A stretch of 64,000 bases of DNA, taken from NCBI GenBank assembly GCA_930367215.1, contig OV884058.1:215306208-215370207 (forward strand), written 5' to 3'. Shown here piece by piece: positions 1 to 10,872 of the stretch. Source of the DNA: Pollenia angustigena (Eukaryota > Arthropoda > Insecta > Diptera > Polleniidae). How positions within the stretch are numbered: position 1 is the stretch's first letter; each line of letters opens with the position of its first letter. Position numbers and translations under genes: made by a program. The notes under the pieces are model-generated. The model was not told the origin of the DNA. It did no database searches and was given only the letters and a program-made list of their open reading frames with translations.

Positions 1-37
1 TAGCACCGTTCCCAAAAACTAGAAATTCAGAATAAAG

Positions 38-150
38 AATCGTTACAGGTGAACGGTATTGGAACATGATTCGAACTTAGTCGCACCTCAATTCCGTGGC
101 ATTAATCTTGCTGGTATGTGGTTCCAACAGGACGGCGCACACTGGGGATT
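38..150 (+). mobile_element. mariner transposase relic
   Basis: A short stretch translates (about 62-150) to a peptide ending in WFQQDGAH, the second catalytic-Asp motif of Tc1/mariner transposases. It is cut by the window start and degenerates right after the motif, so this is a dead fragment. No terminal repeat is visible. Confidence 0.6.
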
Positions 151-184
151 TTTGTATGGAGGTGAGGAAAAAAATATATTTGTC

Positions 185-493
185 AAAAAATATAATGATT
201 TCATCACACATTTAGTTTTATTTATATAGTAATACACAAAATTAATCAAAATAAAGAAAGTCAGAGAAATGTATATCGTTACCTACAATGTAAAAAGCCC
301 TAACTAACAAAACAATTTAAATGATTTTTTTAATTCATTATTTATTTTAAATCTATTTTTAATTTCATCACAAACTTAGTTTTATTTATATAGTTATACA
401 CAAAAGAAATCAAAATAAAGAAAGCTAGAGAAATGTTTATCGTTACCTACAATGTAAAAAGCCCTAACTAACAAAAAATTTAAATGATTTTAT
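185..493. repeat. Imperfect direct duplication (two ~135-bp copies)
   Basis: Positions about 188-330 and 357-493 are near-identical direct copies, each holding TTTATATAGT, ATCAAAATAAAGAAAG and AATGTAAAAAGCCCTAACTA. They differ by scattered substitutions and small indels. Only the LTR-retrotransposon insertion separates this duplication from the decayed gene at 10873. Nothing coding is seen. Confidence 0.75.
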
Positions 494-527
494 AATTTTT
501 AATTTATTATATATTTTAAATCTACTT

Positions 528-1053
528 TGTAGCGCCGCTATATTAATGTATTTAATTATTATATACTAATTTACACTTATTCGAATTACAATACAATATT
601 GACTTACTATGATTTTATGTATTTACTTATTTTGAATTTACCTAGTTAATTTGAATTTAACGGTCTGTAATAAAAGACATTTACTTTTGTTTAAATACAA
701 CCCTGTGTTGTGAGTGACATATGATTATAGTTTGAAAGTCAATTGTAGTTTGTCTAATCGCTTATTTTGTTTTATGCTTTGTTCTTATTAAACTTAGATA
801 TAAGAATTTTGTTAAATAAAAATCACTCTGAATTTAGCTTTCGAGCAGTAAAGACCTCCTCGGCTTTTCTTTAAAACTTACATAAAATATAAATATTAAA
901 AACCCCAACTAACCCTTGTGGACTAAAGGCCCTTGTGGACGTTGGATAAGTCTAGGAACCGAAGCTGACCTAAGTGTCTCTTCAGAGCCAGACTATAATC
1001 AAAAACTCATAAAATAATAAAATAATAAAAACATAAATTAGCTCCCAGCTACA
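528..1053 (+). repeat. 5' LTR
   Basis: 526 bp, TGTAG to CTACA. It contains AATAAAAG (about 669) and AATAAAAAT (about 815), candidate polyadenylation signals. No mismatch to the right LTR was noticed. Confidence 0.95.
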
Positions 1054-1054
1054 T

Positions 1055-1067
1055 TGGCGCCCAACGT
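1055..1067 (+). other. Primer-binding site, tRNA-Lys type
   Basis: TGGCGCCCAACGT starts one base after the LTR and is the reverse complement of the 3' end (including CCA) of insect tRNA-Lys. The match stops at 13 nt. Confidence 0.8.
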
Positions 1068-1306
1068 AAAGAAAAGTTTTCTTAAAAAAAAAAAAAAAAA
1101 AAGTTTTTGTTAACTTCAACTACATTTTTGGCAAAGAATACCAAATATTTCCACATGCATTAATTTATTTGCAATTAAGCTGAAGGTCCACACCATGCGT
1201 TCATGCGTAGATGCGTATGATACTTTTTGTGCATTTTATGCGTCTCTAAATTCAAGTTACATGCAATGCGTTTTATGCACCATATTGTTTTTTTTGATCA
1301 GCTGTT

Positions 1307-2698
1307 GTGTTAATATTGATAACAAGTAAAAACAATTTTGTAAAAATGCAAATTGAAATTAATATTTTAAAAGAATTTATGGAATTCATTGAGTTCATGT
1401 ATTTAATATTTTGTGCTACAAAAGTTTACGAAAAACTTGAAAATACCACAAGACGTTTTTGGGTGCGTTCCTTGTATTTGGAACGGGAAGTGAGTGGTTT
1501 TTTTGCGGCGACTTTCCATAAATTGAAAACTAGTGACCATGAGCAGTTTTTTATAGCGACTAGAATGTCGCCAGACGTCTTCGACTACTTATTCAACATT
1601 CTTAGGGAAAACCTTGAGAAGAACTCATCAAGAGCAATTCCAGCAGATTGCCGGCTCTTTCTTACTTTAACGTAAATTATAAATTGAGTTTGTACCATTT
1701 TGAATAAAGCAAACAGTTTTTTTTTCATACAGTTACCTAGCGCATGGCACTAGTAGGCAGTATCTCTCGCTTACTTTTAAAATGTCGGTCACCGTGGTAA
1801 GACGGATAGTTTTGGAAACGTGTGAGGTTATATGGAAGCAACTAAGTGGCATTTACTTGTCTTTGCCAAACACGTATGAATGGAAGCGAATAGCAGAGGA
1901 CTTTAAGAATATGTGGGATTTGCCGAATTGTGTCGGAGCGATTGACGGAAAACACGTCTCCATTACATGCCCACCTCATTCGGGCTCAAATTACTATAAT
2001 TATAAAGGTATGTTTTAAAAAATATTCTACCAACTGATTTTTAGCTTCACTTTTTCCAAAACTTTTTAGGCACATATAGCATTGTACTGATGGGACTTTG
2101 CGATGCAAACTACACATTTACTGTAGTCGATATAGGTGCTTATGGTAGTCAAAGCGATGGCGGCGTACTGAGCCATTCCCAATTTGGAAGGTTACTAAAG
2201 TCAGAACATCTTAATTTACCAGCGGACACTACATTGCCAAATAGTGACGTCATGTTCCCGCATTATTTGGTTGGCGATGCTGCCTTTCCTCTTAAACCAT
2301 ACCTAATGAGGCCATACCCCGGACTGTTGTTAAGTGAAGAGAAACAAAACTTTAATAAAAGATTATCCAGAGCACGCAGAACTATAGAGAATGCGTTTGG
2401 TATATTAACAGCACGGTGGAGAATACTGCGTGGAACTCTAAATATGGCACCGGATTCCGCAGAAAAAGTTGTATGCGCCACAGTTTTGCTTCACAATTTC
2501 TTAAAGATGCACGATGGAAATTATTGCCCAGCAGAATTTGTAGACCGAGAGCAAAACGGTTCTGTTGTAGAAGGATTATGGAGGCGAGAAATACAGCCAT
2601 TACAAAAAAACCCAAAATTTTTCTCCAACAACTCGACCAGAAACGCATTTAAGCAAAGGGACATTTTATGTGACTACCTTTTTGTAAATAAAATATAA
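1307..2698 (+). CDS. PIF/Harbinger transposase (DDE, HARBI1-like)
   Basis: Three exons fit the family: 1307-1671, 1733-2007 and 2070-2698, with GT-AG introns of 61 and 62 nt, giving 422 residues. The catalytic domain is of the DDE_Tnp_4 type: D193 in GAIDGKH, D234 in VVDIGAYG and E320 in RRTIENAFGIL. Upstream is the family's helix-turn-helix region (YLAHGTSRQYLSL across the first splice). The protein would act in the nucleus, binding the element ends and cutting and pasting with 3-bp target duplications, normally with the MADF partner encoded on the opposite strand. The start could instead be the internal Met at codon 14. No disabling mutation was seen. Confidence 0.9.
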
Positions 2699-2802
2699 AA
2701 TCTGTAATTTTCTGCAGCTTCTCATTAAAGTTTCATTTTTATTAAACTCAGTCTTTTAATTATTCGGCCACTTGTTATTTACTGTAAAAATAAATTTTTA
2801 TA

Positions 2803-2873
2803 CCTACATACATATGTATGTATATACATATGTATGTACATATGTATGTACATATGTATGTATGTATGTACTT
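2803..2873. repeat. Microsatellite (CATA/TATG)n
   Basis: Runs of ACATATGTATGT lie in the 3' flank of the transposase gene, between it and the MADF gene. The surrounding stretch 2699-3302 is otherwise AT-rich and holds no supported gene. Confidence 0.9.
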
Positions 2874-3302
2874 TAGGCTTACAGCTTTTCCCATATAAAA
2901 ATCCTTTTCTTCGTTACCTTTATTTCGCTATATCATAAAAATTTAAACATTTTAAAAGAACATTGGTATTTTCAACAACCGTTAATGCATGTGTGTGCCT
3001 TTGTTTGGAAATAAATTAAAACAATTTTTAAAATACAATAATCCTAAAAAAATTTGCCTTGTGCATATCTGCGCACAAATACCTTTAAAATTATCAGGGG
3101 TGGGCTGGAAATCGAAAAACGCAAGCAATTTTCTTCAGTTTAAAATAATTGTTTTATTTTTATTAAATTCAATTCAGTCTTTTTGTTATTATTTAAAAGG
3201 TACATATGTATGTTTATATTAAAGTTTACATTAAAAAAATATAAGGAGAAAATAAAAAAAATTCTAGTTTTTTCATATTATTATTTCATATAATAACTAA
3301 TA

Positions 3303-4446
3303 TCAACACTTTTTTTTTGCCACTTGGTCGCGCAAATAATCAATAAAAAAAAATTTTGCATCCTGTACCTCATCGTTTGTTAACTTTCCGAAAATTTCGC
3401 TAACCATTCCATAAAACCCATCATGCACGCCGCTTTCTTTTTGGACAGCAAATCGAGTTTCAGCAATTTTTGACATTTTGCTTAAAAAATCTGTAAAGGC
3501 TTCACTATTACACTCTCGCCGTGTTCTTTTTTTGCTACTACTTAAACCTTCAAATGGGAGGGAGTTGGACTCGCTGTTCAAAGTAGGTGTGCTAACAGAT
3601 GGTTGGTCTTGACTGCACTCCGCTTCAGAGAACGACGTCTGTACATTTAAATTATACAATTAGTAAGTCAATAGTTCAACATACATACATATTGTCAAGT
3701 AAAATGCAATACTACGTCACATTTCTTAGTAAAAGTTTACACCAAAATCATTTCTTGTTTTAAGAACCGTGTGAGTTTAAAACAATAACAAATTTTGAAC
3801 TTTTGTTTTAAATGTAAGTTAAATAAACGTATTTTGCAACTCTTGCTCTAAAAACAGGCAGTTAATTTAATTTGATCGATGGCACGTTATTTTGCATTTA
3901 ACATAGTATATTCTTACCTCTATTAAACTCTCAATACTTTGGCTGAGGCTATTTTCAAATAGTTCAGAAGGCGATGCTTCCGTACTGCTTCCATTTGGGT
4001 TCTTCGGTAAAGTTAAACTTGTCACTGTCCTGCAATCGCATAATAAAATAAATTAGTAAATGGTTAAATTTTTTCAAAAATATCTCACTTTCTAGGTTTT
4101 ACATGCTCGCGCAAAAACTCCATTTGTTCTTGATATTGCCATTGACTTTCTGGTATTTCCGCCCCACTTCCAGAAGCATGATGACTCTCAGCAAATTTTT
4201 TTACAAATTTATCCCTCAAAGATCTCCACCGTGCTTGGCAAGCTTCCTCTATAACCCAAAATACATTAGTACTATGTATATACATTCATACCTACAGCGC
4301 ATACATAAGTACATACCTGGCAAATTTAATTCTTTACTTATAGAATTCCAAGCAGCTGCTCGCTTAAACTTGTTTCTATAGAGGAGTAAGCTTTTATTGT
4401 ACAAATATTCGTGATTTTTCACAGCATTAATAAGCTTCTCCTCCAT
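3303..4446 (-). CDS. MADF/BESS DNA-binding partner of the Harbinger transposase
   Basis: Four minus-strand exons (4446-4317, 4248-4089, 4029-3918, 3638-3303) with GT-AG introns sum to 738 nt, or 245 residues plus stop, and every junction keeps frame. Residues about 1-90 form a MADF (Myb/SANT-like) domain: start EKLINAVKNHEYLYN, then the W of AAAWNSISKEL and the family signature CQARWRSLRDKF. A Ser/Pro-rich linker follows, and the C-terminus (YGMVSEIFGKLTNDE...) resembles a BESS interaction motif. In this superfamily such proteins bind the transposon ends and help bring the transposase into the nucleus. The function is inferred from family and context; the exon structure is inferred from splice consensus. 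Confidence 0.85.
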
Positions 4447-4937
4447 AGCACTTGTTTTTTAAAATAATAATAAACACTACAGGGATGGTACTCAGTACTT
4501 AAAAGTAATCGATAAATATAATACAAATCGATAAATAGAATACAAAATATAAAAATTCTATTTAAAATTAATTTTTATGTTTTTTTTCTTGAAAGTTTTT
4601 GCAACCTTTTTAACGAAAGCTTTTTCTTTTAATAAAAACCTTTTTTAATGCAAAAAAATAGTAAAAAGTAATCCACCACACAAACATATTTATCGATAAC
4701 ATTGAAAATGAAATATGATTTGTCATCCATGGCCATCAATAACAGCTGACTTTTATTCACCACACATGCGACGGATACAAAAGTAGAAAGTAAACCTACT
4801 TTGATGCGTTGATACGTCTATGCATTCTTTGCATTTTGGTGTGTAACTTGTCATATGCAATTACACTGATTCAACTTTTTTGTCAAATGCATAAAAAGGA
4901 CAGACGCATAAACGCATGGTGTGGACCTTCAGCTTTA

Positions 4938-5663
4938 CACTCAACCATTGGAGATCGTTTTTGTGGAATTTTTTTCTTCTTCTGCAGTTGTTGTTGTTGT
5001 TACATTTTGTTCGCTGCTAAACAGGTTGCTTCGTCATTCGTTTGTTGTTGTTGTGCACATTATTTTTTCGCTGCAATTTAACGGCTAATTTTCTACATAC
5101 GGGTTGGCTTCTGTTGTTGTTGTGCGTATTGTTTTCTGTGTCACACACACATACATACTTACGTTTGGTAACGTTTCGGCTGCTGCTACTGTTTCGCTGC
5201 GATACAAATAATTTATTTAACTACTAAGATTGTGCGTATTGTTTTCTGTATCACATATACATACATACGTACATTTGGTAACGTGTCTGCTGCTGCTGCT
5301 GCTGTTTCGCTGCAATTTAACTGCTTAGAGTGTGCGTATTGTTTATGTGTCACATATACATACATACGTACATTTGGTAACGTGTCTGCTGCTGCTGCTG
5401 CTGTTTCGCTGCAATTTAACTACTTAGATTGTGCGTATTGTTTTCTGTATCACATATACATACATACATACGTACATTTGGTAACGTGTCTGCTGCTGCT
5501 GCTTTTTCGCTGCGACACAAATAATTTGGTGTATTTTATATACGTTGGTGGTGTTTTCTTATACGCTGCCGCGGCGTTAAAATATAAACTGTTTGCTCTT
5601 AATTGCCTGCTTATATAATTATATAACAGGGTTGCCATATATATAAAAATTAATAAGTGGAAA
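4938..5663 (+). repeat. LTR-element leader with ~100-bp tandem repeats
   Basis: This is the retrotransposon leader after the Harbinger insertion. From about 5117 to 5530 there are four direct copies of a ~100-111-bp unit with GTGCGTATTGTTT, a CACATATACATACATACG stretch, TTTGGTAACGT, a GCT-triplet run and TTTCGCTGC. Reading frames across it arise from repeat periodicity and are not supported as genes. Confidence 0.8.
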
Positions 5664-8600
5664 ATGCCTAGAACCACGATGAATTCCCAAAACGCTGAAA
5701 TGGCTGCCACAAATCAATATTTTAGTGATCCTGTTACGGGTATTGGTTCTGCTGCATCCACTATATCAGCAACAAGTGCTATACCAAATAATTCCACTCA
5801 AAATCCACTGTCTAATGACACAAATATGTCTCAAAATAGTGCTGGAATTAATCCTCAATTGATAAGCCTTACTCAACGTCAATTTTCGGATCTATTAGGG
5901 AGCTTTAGTGTTAGACGAGAAAATAAGTCAACATTTAGTGCCTGTAGTGCAAGGTTTAATGGCGGTCGCAGTACAACAAAGGTCGAGGATTTTATTGCCA
6001 CTATTTTAGTTTTTAAAGAAGCTGAAAATATCTCAGACGCGTTTGCTCTTTTAAGCCTACCCCTTCTTCTAGAAGGATATGCATCTACATGGTGGCAAGG
6101 TGTTAAACACGAAGCACGAACGTTTGAGGAAGCTATTAGTTTACTGAGAAATGCTTTTTCCCCTCCAAAGCCCGACTGGAGAATTTTTTCTGAAATATTT
6201 CAGGATAAACAAAAACTGAATGAACCGACAGACAGTTTTATTTGTAGAAAGAGGCGTTTGTTTGCGCAACTTAAAGATAGACTGCCTGAAAAGACCATTA
6301 TAAATATGATATTCTCTCAGATAAGTGTGCAGATTCGAGAAAAAATCAATCGTGAAAGTGTTGAGTCTTTCCAAGAACTATTGATCAAAGCCCGGGAAAT
6401 TGAGCTACTTTTCCTTAAAAATGGTGAAAATGCTCATAAAAGCGTAGAACCAAAGGAAAAATCAATCGTACGTTGCACCTATTGTAGGAAGAAAAATCAT
6501 TCGGCAGACGCTTGCTATAAAAGAATGGAACAGGAAAGAAAAGGCAAACAAGAAGAGGTTAAATTGAGCTGTTATGGTTGCGGTGCTACAGGCTACTATA
6601 GATCAAATTGTCCAACTTGTAATAATAAAACTACAAAAGCTATGGAAAGTCCAAAAGAACTGGATTTTAATAGTATCCACACGACAATAGTCGGAAGAAA
6701 TGTCCCTACTGTCAACATAAACGTAAATGGTTTAAACGGAGAGGCCTATATGGACAGAGCCGCAAGAACAAGTGTTGCCGGTTATTATCTGTTTCGTAAA
6801 TTAAAGGAAAAGGGAGCCGTTTTCCAAAAAGTTTTAGCAGAAATAACGTTAGCCGACGGTAGTGCAAGCAAGGACACAGTATTGTCTACCATAGTAAATA
6901 TTACAATTGGTAAGCGGTTAAAACGTATAAGATTTATTTGTTTGCCGAAGGCCCAAGACAACAGAACACTGCTAGGTATAGATTTTTTAGAGCAAATTGG
7001 AATCGTGATGGATTTGGCACAAAGAACTTGGCACTTTAAGGATGAGCCGCAAAACGTCTTTGAGTTCAAGAATAAGCCAGCCAGGTCAGGTGAAAATGTT
7101 TCTATAAGCCAAACAATGATAAATGAGCAAATGAAAACACCAAAACCGAAAAAGGCCATAGATGATTTTTTGACATGGTTCGTTGAAATAAATAAAACTC
7201 CGAACAGAACTTCTCCCATGAAAACCGAATATTCACCAAATGGTATCGACAAAATATTTGCCAATTGTTTGCCAGAAACGTATGAAACTCCAAAAGTATC
7301 TGATTTATTTCCTCCCCTGAAAAAGGTTAAACTTAATGAAGGATCACCAGTAAATCAATACATTCAGTTAAATGCTATTGACATTCGTTTAAGAACTGAT
7401 GAGGCTCCAAACCTATCAGAATCACAAAAGGTAAACATCGAAAAACTTTTAAACGAAAAAAAAGAAATTTTCGAAAACATAGCCGAACCAATACATTGCG
7501 TTGAACATCGTATTAACACTGGAGATCATGATCCAATTTCTACTGCACCTTACCGTCTTTCTCCTGCAATGAAAATAAAACTACGTCAAGAACTTGATGA
7601 TATGTTAGAAAAGGAGATAATTGAAGAATCTGAGTCTCCATGGGCTTTTCCAGTGGTACTTATACCAAAAAAGGATGGTAGCACACGACTTTGTGTAGAC
7701 TACAGACGTCTTAATGCCATAACAGTGACGGACACTTACCCACTGACAACTTTAGATCTAAAATCGGGATATTGGCAGATCCAGGTTGCCACCAAAGATA
7801 AACCAAAAACGGCATTTACTACGCCTTATGGCATTTTTGTTTTCAACCGGATGCCTTTTGGTCTGAAAAATGCACCTGCGACGTTTCAGCGGGTTATCGA
7901 CAAATTTCGTTTAAGCCTACCTAATATTCTAATATTAGCATACCTGGACGATATAATTATTTGCTCCAAGGATTTTGGCTCACATATAAATGATTTGAGA
8001 CTTACATTTGAAAAGTTAAGAATGATGGGGTTTCATCTAAATAGGGGAAAATGTTTTTTTTGCAAACCAGAGGTGAAGTATTTAGGCCACATTTTGACAG
8101 CAAATGGTCTTATGGTCGATCCGGAGAAAACAGTGGCAATTCTCAAGCGAACAGAACCCAAAAACTTAAAACAACTGATATCTTTTCTTCAAAGCTGTTC
8201 CTGGTTTCGTCGTTTCATCCCGAATTTTGCAGAAGTTTCAAAGCCGTTGTCAAACCTCACGAAAAAGAAAGTAGTTTGGAAATGGACAGCAGAAGAACAA
8301 GCTGCTTTTGAAAAGTTGAAAAATCTTTTGGCCTCACCGCCTATTCTTCAACAGGTGAAAGAAAACGAAAAGTTTTATTTGTATACTGATGCCAGCAATT
8401 ATGCTTTAGGAGCTGTTTTAATGCAGGGGGAGAAGTATTATGAAAAACCAATCGAATACGCCAGTAGATTGTTACTTCCTGCTGAGCGAAATTATTCCAC
8501 TACTGAAAGAGAGGCTTTAGCTGTTGTGTGGGCAATACAAAAATTTAGAGGTTATATTGAGGGTGCTGAAATAATAGTTCTTACTGATCATCAGCCGCTA

Positions 8601-10301
8601 AAATGGCTCTTTACGCTAAAGTCGCCCACAGGAAGACTAGCCCGTTGGTCCCTATTAATCCAAAGCTACAATTTAAGTTTCTCATACACTCCTGGTAAAC
8701 AAAACCTGATAGCTGACACGTTATCTAGACCACCGTGTGCAAATAATGAGTGCGTCGAAATATGTGAATGTAATCACATTGAAGTTGATTTCCCTAGGAA
8801 AAGTGCAGAAGAATTTAGAAGTGCACAGCTTGAAGATGAGGAAATAAGGAAAATTGTAACCTCATTCGACAATAATGATGAAAACACAACTCGGCATACC
8901 AGTCGAGGATATATGATGGTCGATGGCATTCTCTACAGATATTGTTCAGAACAAGACTCAGAAAATGGTCAAGTGGTCATACCAAAATCGCTTCGTAGGG
9001 AGATATTGCTTAAATATCATAACGATGAAAAAGCTGGTCACTATGGTATTGACAAAACGATTGCTCGTATCACAAAATTGTTCTACTGGCCTGGCATAAC
9101 AGGTGACATCGAAAAGCACGTAAAGTCATGTGATGATTGTAAAAAATATAAACCAGCCAACATGAAGCCCATGGGATTATTACAAACTGTAAGCAGTAAT
9201 AAACGTTTTGAGACAATTGCTGTTGATTTATTTGGGCCCTTGCCAAAAACCAAAGATGGTCACCAGTGGATTTTAATTGTAGAAGACATTTGTAGTCGCT
9301 GGGTAGAATTGTTCGCACTTAAAGAAGGTTCGGCAGAAAATTGTGCCCTTACGTTATTAAACGAAGTTATATTAAGATATGGAGTTCCGCGGAGAATCCA
9401 TACTGACAACGGAACGCAGTTTATATCATCATTGATGCAGAAATTAACATTTTGTTTAAATATAAAACAAACCTTCACTCCCATTTATCATCCAGAAGCA
9501 AATCCTGTTGAAAGGAAAAATAGAGATTTAAAAACTCAATTGTCAATTTGTGTGAAAAAGGAACACAAACAATGGAATTTAATGCTTCCATCGATACGTT
9601 TTGCAATGAACACAGCGAAGGGCAATAGCACTGGTTATTCCGCAGCTTACCTCACATTTGGAAGAGAGTTAAGGACACCAACAGAAGTACACTATGATTT
9701 TAAGGCAATTGTGAACGCTGAAAACTTCATCCCACAAATAACTCCCCATTTGTTACGACTGGCAAACACGTTAGAGATAGCAAACGAAGCACAAGAGCAA
9801 ATGCAAGATAAAAATAAAAGCAGCTTAGATCGAAAGAGAAGACCGCAAACAAAAATTGATATTGGTGACAGAGTCCTAGTGGCCACACATATTCTAAGCA
9901 AAGCGAGCCAAGGCCTAACATCCAAGTTTACACCACGCCGAGATGGGCCATACGTTGTAATAGCCAAAAAGGGAACATCTTGTTTTACAATAGCAAGTGA
10001 GGAAGACTTAAATGTACCATTAGCTACACACCACGTATCCGAACTAACTCCATATGAGGGTTTCACAACAAAGCCGATATACCCAATACGAAAACGAGGA
10101 CGTCCCAGAACTGATGAAAAGCCCTCATGTTCCAACCAACGCGCTTCCAACAACAACAACAACAACAATGAATGTGATCAACATAACAATGAAGATGCAG
10201 AGCAACAATCATCATTACAACAAAGGAGATCAACACGTTTGTTAAACCAACATTCCAATGTAACCCTGAAGGATGCTAAGGCGTATAATGCTGTTACATA
10301 A
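5664..10301 (+). CDS. gag-pol: Gag-Pol polyprotein of a Ty3/gypsy element (probably defective)
   Basis: One 1,545-residue frame holds Gag, protease, RT, RNase H and integrase. Gag ends in two zinc knuckles: 271-284 is canonical CCHC, while 303-316 has Tyr311 where His is expected. The protease site reads D364-R-A instead of D-T/S-G. In the RT, motif A (D698 in LDLKSGY) and YLDD (760-763) are present, but about 17-20 residues normally found between the YPL of the finger region and motif A are missing near residue 694, in frame. RNase H (D909 in YTDAS), the integrase HHCC region and catalytic D1188, D1248, E1283 are intact, followed by a GPY/F-type module. The open frame plus two lesions in key enzymes suggests a copy moved by enzymes from a relative. 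Confidence 0.92.
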   Translation: MPRTTMNSQNAEMAATNQYFSDPVTGIGSAASTISATSAIPNNSTQNPLSNDTNMSQNSAGINPQLISLTQRQFSDLLGSFSVRRENKSTFSACSARFNGGRSTTKVEDFIATILVFKEAENISDAFALLSLPLLLEGYASTWWQGVKHEARTFEEAISLLRNAFSPPKPDWRIFSEIFQDKQKLNEPTDSFICRKRRLFAQLKDRLPEKTIINMIFSQISVQIREKINRESVESFQELLIKAREIELLFLKNGENAHKSVEPKEKSIVRCTYCRKKNHSADACYKRMEQERKGKQEEVKLSCYGCGATGYYRSNCPTCNNKTTKAMESPKELDFNSIHTTIVGRNVPTVNINVNGLNGEAYMDRAARTSVAGYYLFRKLKEKGAVFQKVLAEITLADGSASKDTVLSTIVNITIGKRLKRIRFICLPKAQDNRTLLGIDFLEQIGIVMDLAQRTWHFKDEPQNVFEFKNKPARSGENVSISQTMINEQMKTPKPKKAIDDFLTWFVEINKTPNRTSPMKTEYSPNGIDKIFANCLPETYETPKVSDLFPPLKKVKLNEGSPVNQYIQLNAIDIRLRTDEAPNLSESQKVNIEKLLNEKKEIFENIAEPIHCVEHRINTGDHDPISTAPYRLSPAMKIKLRQELDDMLEKEIIEESESPWAFPVVLIPKKDGSTRLCVDYRRLNAITVTDTYPLTTLDLKSGYWQIQVATKDKPKTAFTTPYGIFVFNRMPFGLKNAPATFQRVIDKFRLSLPNILILAYLDDIIICSKDFGSHINDLRLTFEKLRMMGFHLNRGKCFFCKPEVKYLGHILTANGLMVDPEKTVAILKRTEPKNLKQLISFLQSCSWFRRFIPNFAEVSKPLSNLTKKKVVWKWTAEEQAAFEKLKNLLASPPILQQVKENEKFYLYTDASNYALGAVLMQGEKYYEKPIEYASRLLLPAERNYSTTEREALAVVWAIQKFRGYIEGAEIIVLTDHQPLKWLFTLKSPTGRLARWSLLIQSYNLSFSYTPGKQNLIADTLSRPPCANNECVEICECNHIEVDFPRKSAEEFRSAQLEDEEIRKIVTSFDNNDENTTRHTSRGYMMVDGILYRYCSEQDSENGQVVIPKSLRREILLKYHNDEKAGHYGIDKTIARITKLFYWPGITGDIEKHVKSCDDCKKYKPANMKPMGLLQTVSSNKRFETIAVDLFGPLPKTKDGHQWILIVEDICSRWVELFALKEGSAENCALTLLNEVILRYGVPRRIHTDNGTQFISSLMQKLTFCLNIKQTFTPIYHPEANPVERKNRDLKTQLSICVKKEHKQWNLMLPSIRFAMNTAKGNSTGYSAAYLTFGRELRTPTEVHYDFKAIVNAENFIPQITPHLLRLANTLEIANEAQEQMQDKNKSSLDRKRRPQTKIDIGDRVLVATHILSKASQGLTSKFTPRRDGPYVVIAKKGTSCFTIASEEDLNVPLATHHVSELTPYEGFTTKPIYPIRKRGRPRTDEKPSCSNQRASNNNNNNNECDQHNNEDAEQQSSLQQRRSTRLLNQHSNVTLKDAKAYNAVT

Positions 10302-10321
10302 TCGGGACGATTGTATGCAAC

Positions 10322-10333
10322 AGAGGGGGAGAT
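10322..10333 (+). other. Polypurine tract
   Basis: AGAGGGGGAGAT lies immediately before the 3' LTR, where plus-strand DNA synthesis is primed in LTR retroelements. Confidence 0.8.
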
Positions 10334-10859
10334 TGTAGCGCCGCTATATTAATGTATTTAATTATTATATACTAATTTACACTTATTCGAATTACAATAC
10401 AATATTGACTTACTATGATTTTATGTATTTACTTATTTTGAATTTACCTAGTTAATTTGAATTTAACGGTCTGTAATAAAAGACATTTACTTTTGTTTAA
10501 ATACAACCCTGTGTTGTGAGTGACATATGATTATAGTTTGAAAGTCAATTGTAGTTTGTCTAATCGCTTATTTTGTTTTATGCTTTGTTCTTATTAAACT
10601 TAGATATAAGAATTTTGTTAAATAAAAATCACTCTGAATTTAGCTTTCGAGCAGTAAAGACCTCCTCGGCTTTTCTTTAAAACTTACATAAAATATAAAT
10701 ATTAAAAACCCCAACTAACCCTTGTGGACTAAAGGCCCTTGTGGACGTTGGATAAGTCTAGGAACCGAAGCTGACCTAAGTGTCTCTTCAGAGCCAGACT
10801 ATAATCAAAAACTCATAAAATAATAAAATAATAAAAACATAAATTAGCTCCCAGCTACA
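10334..10859 (+). repeat. 3' LTR
   Basis: Same length and ends as the left LTR; followed by the TSD ACTT at 10860-10863. Confidence 0.95.
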
Positions 10860-10872
10860 ACTTTTTAATTTA

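Larger units (their letters stand above)
1178..4934 (+). mobile_element. PIF/Harbinger DNA transposon, two genes, apparently intact
   Basis: The ends are inverted repeats of about 32 bp beginning AGCTGAAGGTCCACACC (left 1178, right ending 4934). The 3-bp TSD TTA (1175-1177, 4935-4937) fits the TWA preference of the superfamily. Inside are two convergent genes: a three-exon DDE transposase on plus and a four-exon MADF/BESS protein on minus. This two-gene layout is standard for autonomous PIF/Harbinger elements. It sits in the leader of the LTR retrotransposon, so it is younger than that insertion. All exons join in frame without stops. Confidence 0.93.
528..10859 (+). mobile_element. Ty3/gypsy LTR retrotransposon (contains a Harbinger insertion)
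   Basis: Two 526-bp LTRs (528-1053 and 10334-10859) start TGTAG and end CTACA and look identical by eye. The 4-bp TSD ACTT flanks the element (524-527 and 10860-10863). A tRNA-Lys-type primer site follows the left LTR, a purine tract precedes the right LTR, and one long gag-pol frame lies between. The gross length includes a 3.76-kb PIF/Harbinger transposon in the leader, so the retroelement itself is about 6.6 kb. Identical LTRs and an intact TSD point to recent insertion. The domain order protease-RT-RNase H-integrase places it in Metaviridae; the clade within gypsy is not resolved. Confidence 0.95.

Noticed and set aside
5042..5618. Overlapping open frames with Ala-rich repeats in the LTR-element leader
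   Set aside because: They follow the ~100-bp tandem unit and GCT runs and lack any domain; periodicity explains them.
6785..7264. 159-residue minus-strand ORF in the protease region
   Set aside because: Antisense shadow of gag-pol.
9692..10168. 158-residue minus-strand ORF across the end of pol
   Set aside because: Shadow of the integrase C-terminal coding region; no motif.
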